Shown piece by piece: positions 26,271 through 34,655 of a stretch of 64,000 bases of DNA. The DNA comes from Candidatus Binatia bacterium (GTDB lineage Bacteria; Desulfobacterota; Binatia; UBA9968; JAJDTQ01), in contig OX638375.1 of NCBI GenBank assembly GCA_951813575.1, positions 3,562,752 to 3,626,751 of the forward strand, written 5' to 3'. The notes under the pieces are model-generated. The model made no database searches, was not told where the DNA came from, and saw only the letters and a program-made list of their open reading frames with translations. A program made the translations under genes and the position numbers. How positions within the stretch are numbered: position 1 is the stretch's first letter; each line of letters begins with the position of its first letter.

Positions 26271-26974
26271 TGATTTCCGCCCGCAGCATTCCCCGTGCAT
26301 CGCTTCGCGAGGCTGAGCGCAAGGCAATGTATGCCGTCTTTCAACAGAACTTCGACGGCATCAGGCGCGAGTGGTTCGACCAGGACCTTGACGAGAAGAA
26401 CCACGTGATCCTGCTCGAGCGAACCGACGGACAGGTCATCGGCTTTTCCACGGTCCTGCTCTACGACACGGAGTATCGGGGCGAGCGATTCAACGTCGTC
26501 TACTCCGGCGACACGATCGTGGACCGCGATGCCTGGGGCACTTCCGCCCTCCCGCGTGCGTGGATCAAGACCGTCCTCGAGCTAAAACAGGACGACGCGC
26601 GTCTGATGTGGCTTTTGATCGTGTCCGGATTCCGGACGTATCGCTTCCTGCCCGTGTTCTTCAAGCATTTCTTTCCATCGCACGACAGTTCCGTGACGCC
26701 CGAGACGCTTGCCCTGCTGGACAAGCTGGCGCATGAGCGTTTCGGCAGCCTCTATGACACGAAGCGGAAAATCGTGAGATTCCCGCACCCGCAGCGGCTT
26801 CGCTCCGACCTTGCGGCGATTCCTCCGGGTCGGCGCAGGCACTCCCACGTCGCCCACTTTGAACGTCTCAATCCGGGACATGCTCAAGGGGACGAGCTGG
26901 TCTGCGTGACCGAAATCGACGTGAGGAACCTGACCCACGCAGGCAAACGGATGCTGGGGGAATACCGGCCATGA
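26267..26974 (+). CDS. GNAT-like protein of the radical SAM/GH3 operon
   Basis: This 235-residue protein starts at ATG 26267, overlapping the previous stop (ATGA). The core HVILLERTDGQVIGFSTVLL, FNVVYSGDTIVDRDAWGTSALPRAWI and LLIVSGFRTYRF follows the order of strands in GNAT acyltransferases. The C-terminal tail is a short strand-rich segment. It overlaps the GH3 gene by four bases, so it is translationally coupled on both sides. It probably works with the tandem GNAT protein and GH3 ligase on the same substrate. No donor is deducible. Confidence 0.62.
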   Translation: MMISARSIPRASLREAERKAMYAVFQQNFDGIRREWFDQDLDEKNHVILLERTDGQVIGFSTVLLYDTEYRGERFNVVYSGDTIVDRDAWGTSALPRAWIKTVLELKQDDARLMWLLIVSGFRTYRFLPVFFKHFFPSHDSSVTPETLALLDKLAHERFGSLYDTKRKIVRFPHPQRLRSDLAAIPPGRRRHSHVAHFERLNPGHAQGDELVCVTEIDVRNLTHAGKRMLGEYRP

Positions 26975-28722
26975 CCGCCGCCGGCGCGCTCCAGGCGACG
27001 ACAATTGGCAGTTCCCGCCACCACGCGCGTTCGCTGCGCGAGGCGCTGAGGGATCCGGCCGCCGCTCAGTACCGGGTACTTCGACGATATCTGAGGACGA
27101 ACGCGGATACCGCGTTCGGGAAGCGGTACGACTTCTCTTCGATCAGGACCCCGGCGGAATTCCAGCGGGCCGTTCCGCTTCGCGACTACGACGAACTGGT
27201 ACCGTGGATCGATCGAATCCGCGCCGGCGAGGCCCGCGTCCTGACATCCGACCGAGTGACGCGATTCGTGCCCAGCAGTGGCTCGACCGCGGCGTCGAAG
27301 CTGATTCCGTGGACGAAGGCGCTGCAGTCGGAATTCGTTCGGGCATCCGGGGGATGGATGGTCGACCTGTTCGAAAGGTACCCTCGTCTTTGCGGCGGAC
27401 TCGCCTACTGGTCGATTAGTCCGACAGTGCCGTTCCGGCCGAGCACCCCGTCGAAGGTGCCGATAGGATTCGTTGACGACACGGCGTATCTCGGAGACCG
27501 TTTGGGAACGGCCATGCGCAGCACGCTCGCGGTTCCGCCGAAGATTGCGGCCATCCGCGACCTGGGCGCGTTTCGATACATGACCGCGCTCGCACTGCTG
27601 CGAGCCAGGAAGCTTGCGCTCGTCTCGGTCTGGCACCCGTCCTTCCTGAGCCTGCTCCTCGCCGCCATGGCCGACCGTTGGGACGAGTTGCTTCGCGACG
27701 TTCGCTCCGGTCGTCCGAGCGTCGAGATCGACGAGCCGTTTCGCCACGCATTCGACGCTCGCTCCGACCCGCGGCGTGCCGACGAGCTGGCATCGGCCGG
27801 TCCGGGGGCCTGGACGGAGATCTGGCCTCGTCTCGCGCTCGTCAGTTGCTGGGCGGATGCGCATGCGGCCGGTGCGTTCCGCGAACTGCGCGCCATGCTG
27901 CCGGGCGTCGAGTTCCAGGCAAAGGGCCTGCTCGCGACCGAGGCCTTCGTCACCCTGCCCTTTGCAGGGGGACGACCGGTCGCGGCGCTGTCCCATTTCT
28001 TCGAGTTTCTGGATGGGCAGGGCCGCGCGCGCCTGTTGCACGAGCTCGTGGGGGACGAGGAATACTCCGTGGCGGTCACCACGGGCGGAGGCCTCTATCG
28101 CTACCGGCTCCGTGACCGCGTACGCGTCTGCAGATTCGTCGAACGCACGCCTTCCCTGTACTTCATCGGCAAGGAGGATAAACTCTCTGATCGCTTCGGC
28201 GAAAAGCTCGACGACGGATTCGTCGCGCACGTACTGGATGAGTGCCTGAACGGAGCGCCCGGTCACGACTTCGCAATGCTGGCCCCGGACGAACGAGACA
28301 GCGGGGTCGGCTATACGCTCTATGTCCAGGGCGAACACGCGGACGTCGCGAGCCTGGCATCGGCGATTGACGATGCGTTGTCGGCCAATTCTCACTACCG
28401 CTACTGCCGCCACCTCGGACAGCTCCGATCCGTTCGGGTCTTCGTCATCGACAACGGAGCGCACGCGGCATACCTGGCGCACCGCAATGCCTCGGGTCAG
28501 CAGCTTGGAAACATCAAGCCGGCGGCCCTGAGCGCCGAGTCGGGTTGGTCCCGCCGGTTCGAGGGACGCTACGCGATAGGCAACAGCGCCAACAATTGGC
28601 CACAAAACATGCCGCCCGATCCAGGAGAGCTTACGCAGGCTGAAGCGGCGGAGGAACTGGGTGTGCCGGAAGGAACCATTGCGAGCCGCGTGAATCGGTG
28701 CGATTGGCGAATAAGGCGCTGA
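26971..28722 (+). CDS. GH3 family acid-amido synthetase-like ligase with an aberrant C-terminal tail
   Basis: This 583-residue adenylate-forming enzyme is of the GH3 (auxin-responsive) family, which activates a carboxylate with ATP and joins it to an amine. The nucleotide motif PSSGSTAASKLIPWT (near residue 100) and TTGGGLYRYRLRD (near residue 370) are clear. The usual C-terminus QLGNIKPAALS followed by RRFEGRYA is present. After it the frame continues about 40 residues into ELTQAEAAEELGVPEGTIASRVNR, which reads like sigma factor region 4. That tail is probably a recombination scar. It overlaps the preceding gene by four bases and closes the operon. Confidence 0.82.
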   Translation: MTAAGALQATTIGSSRHHARSLREALRDPAAAQYRVLRRYLRTNADTAFGKRYDFSSIRTPAEFQRAVPLRDYDELVPWIDRIRAGEARVLTSDRVTRFVPSSGSTAASKLIPWTKALQSEFVRASGGWMVDLFERYPRLCGGLAYWSISPTVPFRPSTPSKVPIGFVDDTAYLGDRLGTAMRSTLAVPPKIAAIRDLGAFRYMTALALLRARKLALVSVWHPSFLSLLLAAMADRWDELLRDVRSGRPSVEIDEPFRHAFDARSDPRRADELASAGPGAWTEIWPRLALVSCWADAHAAGAFRELRAMLPGVEFQAKGLLATEAFVTLPFAGGRPVAALSHFFEFLDGQGRARLLHELVGDEEYSVAVTTGGGLYRYRLRDRVRVCRFVERTPSLYFIGKEDKLSDRFGEKLDDGFVAHVLDECLNGAPGHDFAMLAPDERDSGVGYTLYVQGEHADVASLASAIDDALSANSHYRYCRHLGQLRSVRVFVIDNGAHAAYLAHRNASGQQLGNIKPAALSAESGWSRRFEGRYAIGNSANNWPQNMPPDPGELTQAEAAEELGVPEGTIASRVNRCDWRIRR

Positions 28723-28984
28723 CGCTGGACGACGATGCACGTTATCGAGACACGCTAGTGGCTGCATTGGTGGGAGCGGGCGAACGACTCGGAGCGTTTC
28801 CAGAGTATGAGACGGCCATACACATGGATCGACAGATCTACACAAAGGAGGTTAGCATTGAAGTGGTCCCGGTTTGTAGGAGAGGAAGGCGGCCGAGTCA
28901 AGGTGTATTCGGGACGATGGGTCGTGCCGGCTTCGGGGACAAGCCGCCGCTCGCATCGGGTTCATCGGTCTTGAGGCCAGACAT

Positions 28985-29437
28985 GATTGAGTGGCGATCT
29001 GTCTGAATGTGGAAACCGACAGGGCACCGCGCTCGGTCTCGCCTTGCTGCCGGGTTCGGCGAGGGCCTTGACGACCGCATAGCGGTCCGCCTTCCAGTTC
29101 TCCTGTGTCTCCAGTTCCTGGTTCACCAGAACCAACAGAACGGCATCCCACTCCTGATCCGGCTTGATGGAACCGAGGAGTTGGCCTTTGGTGGGTTCGG
29201 GATCGGGAACGGCGCGGGACTTGATCTGGTAGAGGCGGCCGGCGTTGTCCGTGGCGTCGTGGCCGGGGACGCGGGCGGGGTTGAGGGTCAGTCCGAGCAG
29301 GCGGGCGGCTTCGCATTCGCCGACCTCTCCGGTGATTCCAAGCGGCTTGCCGGCCAGCCGGTAGTAGTCGACCGCGGCCTGTTTCGCCCGAGCGAGAATG
29401 TCGCGGATGTCGTTCGCCGGGGCATGTGGCCAGTCAT
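28985..29437 (-). pseudogene. frameshifted PD-(D/E)xK-like protein gene (DUF6998-type)
   Basis: The central part reads NDIRDILARAKQAAVDYYRL, ITGEVGECEAARLLGL, VPGHDATD and LYQIKSRA, consistent with a nuclease-like fold of the kind labelled DUF6998. The likely start ATG 29437 (MTGH) is out of frame with the body. The expected ending (ERGALSVSTFRQIA) is in a third frame. Two indels therefore break the gene. The family name is from memory of the pattern and should be treated as tentative. Confidence 0.55.
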
Positions 29438-29704
29438 TGTAATTGGCCCTGGAGTTTCCGGGCGGCCTCAGCCAGTTTTCTCCATCTCTTCGCCGCGTCC
29501 TTCGCGGATCGGTTCGTCGCGTTTGTGCGTTGCCAACATCCACGTAGAGCGGCACGTCCGCTCGATCAGCGGTGTGAGCGAGGCTGGGATCGCGTCGGCG
29601 CCGGTATCGGCGCGGCCTCGGGCGATGTCCAGAATTTTCCTGCGGACAAACTCGGCGGCCGGGACATCATACAGTTCGGCGGCGGCCTTGACCGCCGAAT
29701 CCAC
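29434..29704 (-). pseudogene. short broken gene upstream of the DUF6998-like gene, family unknown
   Basis: An open frame from ATG 29704 gives MDSAVKAAAELYDVPAAEF and ends early at 29468. A neighbouring frame continues as KLAEAARKLQGQLQ and stops in an ATGA overlap with the next gene at 29434-29437. That tidy overlap suggests the original gene ended there and a single indel moved the frame. The protein is not recognised. Confidence 0.4.
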
Positions 29705-29874
29705 GAACGGCTATGGCACGCTCGCTAACGCCGTCTCCTTGTCCCATTCGTACATCGCCGCTGCCCCCGACCAAGGCGGTCAGCTCATCGAGGACGATTC
29801 GCCTTTCAACGGCCAATCCGCTACCCTCGGAAACCATTCCCACAGTGGCCGCCAGACACGGAAGGACCAACGAG

Positions 29875-30216
29875 ATGGCGACAACCGCAGACCGCAGGAA
29901 GACGGCGCTCAAGGAGGCCATGACCAAGACACAGCTTCTGAACGCCCTGTCCGAATCGACCGGGCTCCAAAGGAAGGACGTGGCCTCGGTGCACGACCAG
30001 CTCGGAGTGGTCATTGAGCGCCACATTAAGAGACGCGCGGTAGGAACGTTCACGCTTCCCGGCCTGCTTAAGATCAAGGTGGTACGCAAGCCCGCGACAA
30101 AGGCGCGCAAGATGATCTCACCCTTCACCGGGCAAGAGATCACTGGTGGCCGCGAAACCCGCCTCGCGGGCGGTGAAGGTTCAGCCCCTGAGAGGGCTCA
30201 AGCGCATGACCGAGTA
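29875..30216 (+). pseudogene. HU-family DNA-binding protein gene with a frameshift
   Basis: From ATG 29875 the frame encodes an HU-like protein (MTKTQLLNALSESTGLQRKD, GTFTLPGLLKIKVV, KPATKARKMISPFTGQE). After PFTGQEIT, at about 30144-30150, the expected ending VAAKPASRAVKVQPLRGLKRM is found one frame over, stopping at TAG 30214-30216. One extra base in CTGGTGG explains it. The longer ORF past this point is an artefact. It is either a true pseudogene or a sequencing indel. Confidence 0.75.
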
Positions 30217-30482
30217 GGGTCGGCGCACCGGCGCCATAGGGCGCCAAGAGATGCCCGGTTTACGCAGAGGCGGTGGCACGCCGCCCGAGGCGCCGTGTTG
30301 ACCATGTGTTGATTGTTACGGCGCGAATCATCCGGTCTTCCAAGCGGAGAGTATTACCTTTTTGTTTTCGATTAGTTACGGGCGGCGAGCCGTAGGAAAA
30401 ACCCTACACGGCCAAGTTTGAAACCCGCCAAGTGTTGAACACGTTGTGACCTCCCTGGGGTAAGACCCGTGGAGGCTCTCGA

Positions 30483-30743
30483 ACGTATTCGATTACCTTC
30501 AAGAAACAGCCGATCAAGGCCCTGCGCGCCATGCCGCTACGTGAGGCGCAAGGAATCCGCGATCAACTGTCCAGGCTGGCCGAGGACCCCGCGCGCCGGG
30601 ATGTCGATGTGACTGCCCTTACGAACCGCTCGGGATTTCGGCTGCGTGTGGGCGGACGGCGAGTGATTTTCGAGCGTGATGACACAACGCGCTGCATCGA
30701 CGTTCTGCGTGTCGGGCGGCGTGGCGATGTCTATGGAGATTGA
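30483..30743 (+). CDS. RelE/ParE-like toxin, lacking an ATG start
   Basis: The reading frame gives a typical RelE-fold toxin: YSITFKKQPIKALRAMP, IRDQLSRLAEDP, RSGFRLRVGGRRVIFER and VLRVGRRGDVYG. The natural N-terminus (YSITFKK) follows an ACG at 30483, seven bases after a strong GGAGG (30471-30475), where an ATG would be expected. The first ATG (30531) would remove the first beta strand. So the start codon is probably mutated or non-canonical. A ribosome site and ATG followed at once by TAA (about 30766-30777) come next, as if the antitoxin gene had been cut away. Confidence 0.65.
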   Translation, partial: TYSITFKKQPIKALRAMPLREAQGIRDQLSRLAEDPARRDVDVTALTNRSGFRLRVGGRRVIFERDDTTRCIDVLRVGRRGDVYGD

Positions 30744-30786
30744 AGAATCGACACGGGAGGAAGGATCAAGCCATGTAACTCGCGGC

Positions 30787-31158
30787 TCAGATCAGATCGT
30801 CCACTTCGACGTCCAGGGCTCCAGCGATCGAGGCAAGTGTTCTCGCCGAACCGGTTCGTTTACCGGTCTCAATTTGCGACAGGTACACGGGATTGATGCC
30901 TGCGGCGGCGGCTAGCTGCTTCTGGGTCAGGCGGCGATGGTCTCGATACACCCGGATGGGACTTTCTCCCGCCAGAAGACGGTCCACCACGGTAGCGGGG
31001 AACGACTCACCTGCGGCAGACTTCGCAAGATCGTAGAGTTCTTCGTCCGTCAGTGCGCCTTCAACGTCACCGGAAACCAGTCGTTTGTACTCGCGCCACG
31101 GGACGACCGCGTATGCCGGCTCCCCCTTGTTGTCAAGAATGACCTGGGGTTTGTTCAT
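30787..31158 (-). CDS. antitoxin-like protein: Phd-type N-terminus plus XRE helix-turn-helix
   Basis: This 123-residue protein starts MNKPQVILDNKGEPAYAVVPW, a Phd/YefM-like first strand and helix. It ends in a lambda-repressor-type HTH (LTQKQLAAAAGINPVYLSQIETGKR). Such proteins are the antitoxins and autoregulators of RelE-type systems. ATG 31158 follows GGAGAACCC, so it is preferred to the upstream in-frame start. It is convergent with the RelE-like gene, unlike the usual tandem order. An inverted repeat 50-80 bases upstream could be its operator. Confidence 0.8.
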   Translation of the reverse strand: MNKPQVILDNKGEPAYAVVPWREYKRLVSGDVEGALTDEELYDLAKSAAGESFPATVVDRLLAGESPIRVYRDHRRLTQKQLAAAAGINPVYLSQIETGKRTGSARTLASIAGALDVEVDDLI

Positions 31159-31204
31159 GGGTTCTCCTCGGACGCGTGGAGTAGGCAATCATCAGGATAG
31201 CGAA

Positions 31205-31235
31205 TGCTATATATTGTTTAGCAGATGATATAGCA
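31205..31235. promoter_or_regulatory. inverted repeat, candidate antitoxin operator
   Basis: TGCTATAT (31205-31212) and ATATAGCA (31228-31235) are perfect 8-base complements spaced by 15 bases in an AT-rich patch just upstream of the XRE antitoxin gene. The position and symmetry fit autoregulation by the HTH protein. Confidence 0.5.
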
Positions 31236-31381
31236 GAACGCTTTTGTCATGTCGAGCGGCGTCAAGCTCCGATTTTCGACCTGAATGCACGCGGTTCCGT
31301 CATCAACATCCGAAACGCTTGCGGTATACGGAAGAGTTGCAATAAACCGTAACAGAGAAATCACAGAGAGGAGGATTTGAA

Positions 31382-31675
31382 ATGTCCATCGTCAGACTGA
31401 TCCACGTCAACGTCGACCCCGGCCAGGCCGCGGAGGCGGAACGCATCTGGAAAGAGGATTGCGGCCCGCGCATGCTCGCTCAGCAGGGCTGCAAGTCCGA
31501 GCAGTTGCTGAAGTGCACCGATTCCCCGGGCGAATATATTTCCTACGCCGAGTGGGAGAGCCAGGAAGACATCGATCGCTATCGCGAGAGTGAAGACCAC
31601 CAGACCATCCAGACGCATGCGCGCGCGCTCCAGGGCGCCCGTGCCGTGGTCAAGCGGTACGAGGCCATCGACTGA
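31382..31675 (+). CDS. ABM-domain (antibiotic biosynthesis monooxygenase-like) protein
   Basis: This 97-residue ferredoxin-fold protein of the ABM superfamily has VRLIHVNVDPGQAAEAERIW, SEQLLKCTDSPGEYISYAEW and VKRYEAID. A strong ribosome site (GAGGAGG) precedes ATG 31382. It leads a run of same-strand genes (FAD/Fe-S oxidase, threonine synthase-like, LLM oxidoreductase). ABM proteins act as small monooxygenases, haem-degrading enzymes or simple binding proteins, and the activity cannot be told here. An operon link is likely but the 76-base gap leaves room for doubt. Confidence 0.75.
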   Translation: MSIVRLIHVNVDPGQAAEAERIWKEDCGPRMLAQQGCKSEQLLKCTDSPGEYISYAEWESQEDIDRYRESEDHQTIQTHARALQGARAVVKRYEAID

Positions 31676-31751
31676 GTGGTTCAGCCGGAGGCAGAGTCCG
31701 TCGGCCATCGCGACCTGAGTCGTAATATCGTGGCCGCTAGGAGAATTTCCA

Positions 31752-34646
31752 ATGGCGCGTGAAGGCCAGCAGGATTACCGGGAGACCGAGGCCGAGCTCC
31801 GAAAGCGCGTGGAGGGCGAGGTCCGGTTCGACCACTATTCGCGGCTGCTCTACGCCACGGATGCGTCCATCTACCAGATGGAGCCCGTGGGCGTGGTCAT
31901 CCCCCGCCACAAGGGCGACGTCCAGGCGGTGATCGAGGTGGCCAACCGGCACAGGGTGCCGGTGCTGGCCCGTGGCGGCGGCACCTCGCTGGCGGGACAG
32001 ACCGTGGGCCACGCCATCGTCATGGACTTCTCCAAGTACATGAACCAGGTGCTGGAAACGAACCGGGAGGAGCTCTGGTGCCGCGTCCAGCCCGGTCTCG
32101 TCCAGGACGCCCTGAACGCCCACGCGGCGCCCATGGGAATGCTTTTCGGCCCGGATACCTCCACCTCGAACCGGGCCACCATCGGCGGCATGATCGGCAA
32201 CAACTCGGCGGGCGCCCACTCCATCGTGTACGGCAAGACCCTGGACCACGTGCTGGAGCTGACGGTGCTGCTGGCGGACGGCAGCGAGGTGGTGCTCCGG
32301 GATCTCACAGCCGACACGCTGGCCGGCCTGCAGGCGGGCAGGGGGCTGGAGAGCCGCATCTACCGGGAGTTGCCGCCGTTGGTGGAGTCCGCCGGCGGGC
32401 TCATCGCCGAGCGCTATCCCAAGCTCATGCGGCGAGTGTCGGGCTACAACCTGGACGAGTTCACCAAGGACCAGCCGTTCAACCTCTCGCGCCTGATCGT
32501 GGGCTCCGAGGGCACCCTCGCCTGCGTGGTGGAAGCGAAGATGCGCCTGGTGCCCAAGCCCAAACACACGGCCCTGGACGTCATCCATTTCCATGACCTC
32601 CAGGAGGCGCTGGGGGTGTCCGAGACCATCCTCGCCACCAACCCCTACGCCATGGAGCTCACCGACAAGCCCATCCTGGACCTGGCGCGCAACAACATCG
32701 AGCAGTCCAAGCGGCTGGGCTTTGTTCAGGGCGACCCCGACGCCATCCTCATGGTGGAGTACGACGGCGACACCGCCGAGGAGGTCCGGGACAAGGTCGA
32801 CAAGCTGGAGGTGATACGGAAGCGGGAGCACATGGGCTATGCCGCCTCCCTGGCCTACGAACCGGGGGAGGTGCAGCGGATCTGGGGCGTTCGCAAGGCC
32901 GGCTTGGGGCTCTTGCTGGGCGTCAAGGGAGAGAAGAAGCCCATCGCTTTCGTCGAGGACACCGCGGTGGACCCGGTGAAGCTGCCGGAGTTCATCAAGC
33001 GGTTCCGCGGCATCCTGAGCGGCCACGGCGTCCGCGCCGGCTACTACGGCCACTGCTCCGTGGGCTGCATGCACATCCGCCCGTTCATCAACCTCAAGGA
33101 AGCGGGCGAGGTGGAGTTGATGACGCAGATCTCCCGCGAGATCTCCGACCTGGTGATGGAGTTCGGCGGCGCCATGTCCGGCGAGCACGGCGACGGCCTG
33201 GCCCGGAGCCACTTGAACGAGAAACTTTTCGGACCGGAGCTCTACCAGGAGTTCCGCAAGGTCAAGCGCCTGTTCGACCCGCAGAACCTGCTCAACCCCG
33301 GCAAGATCGTGGACGCGCCGCCCATGACCGATTCGCTCCGCTACGGCACCTCCTACAAGACTTGGCAGCCCGACACCATGCTGGACTTCAGCGACCAGGG
33401 GGGGTTTGTGGCGGCGGTGGAGATGTGCAACGGCACCGGCGCCTGCCGCAAGACCCTGGGCGGCACCATGTGCCCCTCCTACATGGCCACCCTGGAGGAG
33501 CAGCACTCCACCCGCGGGCGGGCCACCGCCTTCCGCGCGGTGCTGTCCGGCAAGGTGCCCCGCTCCGAGTTCACCGGCGAGGGGCTCCACGAGGTGCTGG
33601 ACCTCTGCCTCGAGTGCAAGGGCTGCAAGGCCGAATGTCCCTCCAACGTGGACATGGCCAAGCTCAAGTACGAGTTCCTGCACCACTACCAGCAGGTCCA
33701 CGGGGTCTCGCTCCGGAGCCGCCTGTTCGGGCGCATCGGTTCCCTGAGCCGCTGGGGCTCGCTGCTGGCGCCGGTCGCCAACCGGGTCAACGGCAGCTTC
33801 GTCAACCGCTGGTTCCTGGACCGCTTCCTGGGCATCGACCGCAGGCGCCCGCTGCCGAGCTTCGCGCGCAACAACTTCGAGGCATGGTGGAACAAGCGCG
33901 ATGCCGGGGGCAGCGGCGCACGGGGCTCGGTGATCCTGTTCCACGACACCTTCAACACCTACAACACGCCCGACGTGGCGGTGGCGGCCACGCGCCTTCT
34001 GGAGCATTTGGGCTATCGCGTGATGACCGTGCCCCGGCGCTGCTGCGGCCGGCCCATGATCTCCAAGGGCATGCTGCAGGACGCCAAGGACCACGCCGCC
34101 TGGAACGTGGCCCGCCTGCTGCCCCACGTGGAGCAGGGGGTGCGGGTGGTGGGACTGGAGCCGTCCTGCATCCTGACGCTGCGGGACGAGTACCCCGACC
34201 TCCTGCGCAACGAGCCGGCGCGCCTGGTGGCGGGCCAGACGCTGCTCATCGAGGAGTTGCTGATGCGCGACGAGGTGGGGGACTCGCTCAAGAACGGCGG
34301 CGGTGCCAAGCCGCCGGTGCTGCTGCACGGCCACTGCCACCAGAAGGCCTTGGTGGGCATGGCGCCCACGGTCTCGGTACTGCGGGAAGCGGGCCACGAG
34401 GTCCGCGAGGTGGACTCCGGCTGTTGCGGCATGGCCGGCTCCTTCGGCTTCGAGAAGGAGCACTACGACGTGTCGGTGGCCATCGCCAACCGCCGGCTGG
34501 TGCCGGCGGTGGAGGCCACGCCCGAGGACGCACGGGTGGTGGCCTCGGGCATTTCCTGCCGGCAGCAGATCGAACATCTTACGGGACGCAAGGCGCTTCA
34601 TCCCGTGGAGGTGCTGTGGGAAGGCGTCCGGGAAGCCGGAGCCTGA
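31752..34646 (+). CDS. FAD-linked oxidase fused to Fe-S and CCG domains (D-lactate/2-hydroxyacid dehydrogenase-like)
   Basis: This 964-residue enzyme fuses a vanillyl-alcohol-oxidase-type FAD domain to an electron-transfer half. The FAD domain has RGGGTSLAGQTVG and GGMIGNNSAGAHSIVYGKT. A linker with CNGTGACRKTLGGTMCP and CLECKGCKAECP then provides two [4Fe-4S] sites. The end carries CCG motifs (RRCCGRPM, SGCCGMAGSFG). This matches the YdiJ-like class that oxidises D-lactate or related 2-hydroxyacids and feeds electrons to quinones at the membrane. It is nine bases upstream of a threonine synthase-like gene. The substrate is unproven. Confidence 0.9.
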   Translation: MAREGQQDYRETEAELRKRVEGEVRFDHYSRLLYATDASIYQMEPVGVVIPRHKGDVQAVIEVANRHRVPVLARGGGTSLAGQTVGHAIVMDFSKYMNQVLETNREELWCRVQPGLVQDALNAHAAPMGMLFGPDTSTSNRATIGGMIGNNSAGAHSIVYGKTLDHVLELTVLLADGSEVVLRDLTADTLAGLQAGRGLESRIYRELPPLVESAGGLIAERYPKLMRRVSGYNLDEFTKDQPFNLSRLIVGSEGTLACVVEAKMRLVPKPKHTALDVIHFHDLQEALGVSETILATNPYAMELTDKPILDLARNNIEQSKRLGFVQGDPDAILMVEYDGDTAEEVRDKVDKLEVIRKREHMGYAASLAYEPGEVQRIWGVRKAGLGLLLGVKGEKKPIAFVEDTAVDPVKLPEFIKRFRGILSGHGVRAGYYGHCSVGCMHIRPFINLKEAGEVELMTQISREISDLVMEFGGAMSGEHGDGLARSHLNEKLFGPELYQEFRKVKRLFDPQNLLNPGKIVDAPPMTDSLRYGTSYKTWQPDTMLDFSDQGGFVAAVEMCNGTGACRKTLGGTMCPSYMATLEEQHSTRGRATAFRAVLSGKVPRSEFTGEGLHEVLDLCLECKGCKAECPSNVDMAKLKYEFLHHYQQVHGVSLRSRLFGRIGSLSRWGSLLAPVANRVNGSFVNRWFLDRFLGIDRRRPLPSFARNNFEAWWNKRDAGGSGARGSVILFHDTFNTYNTPDVAVAATRLLEHLGYRVMTVPRRCCGRPMISKGMLQDAKDHAAWNVARLLPHVEQGVRVVGLEPSCILTLRDEYPDLLRNEPARLVAGQTLLIEELLMRDEVGDSLKNGGGAKPPVLLHGHCHQKALVGMAPTVSVLREAGHEVREVDSGCCGMAGSFGFEKEHYDVSVAIANRRLVPAVEATPEDARVVASGISCRQQIEHLTGRKALHPVEVLWEGVREAGA

Positions 34647-34655
34647 GGAGACGTC

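Noticed and set aside
22463-28722. Hopanoid methylation cluster (HpnP/HpnR-like) as the role of the radical SAM genes
   Set aside because: No squalene-hopene cyclase or other hopanoid gene is present and the GH3/GNAT partners do not fit, though family similarity of the radical SAM core is real.
29007-30017. 336-codon plus-strand frame over the decayed region
   Set aside because: Antisense to the DUF6998-like pseudogene, without domain signal.
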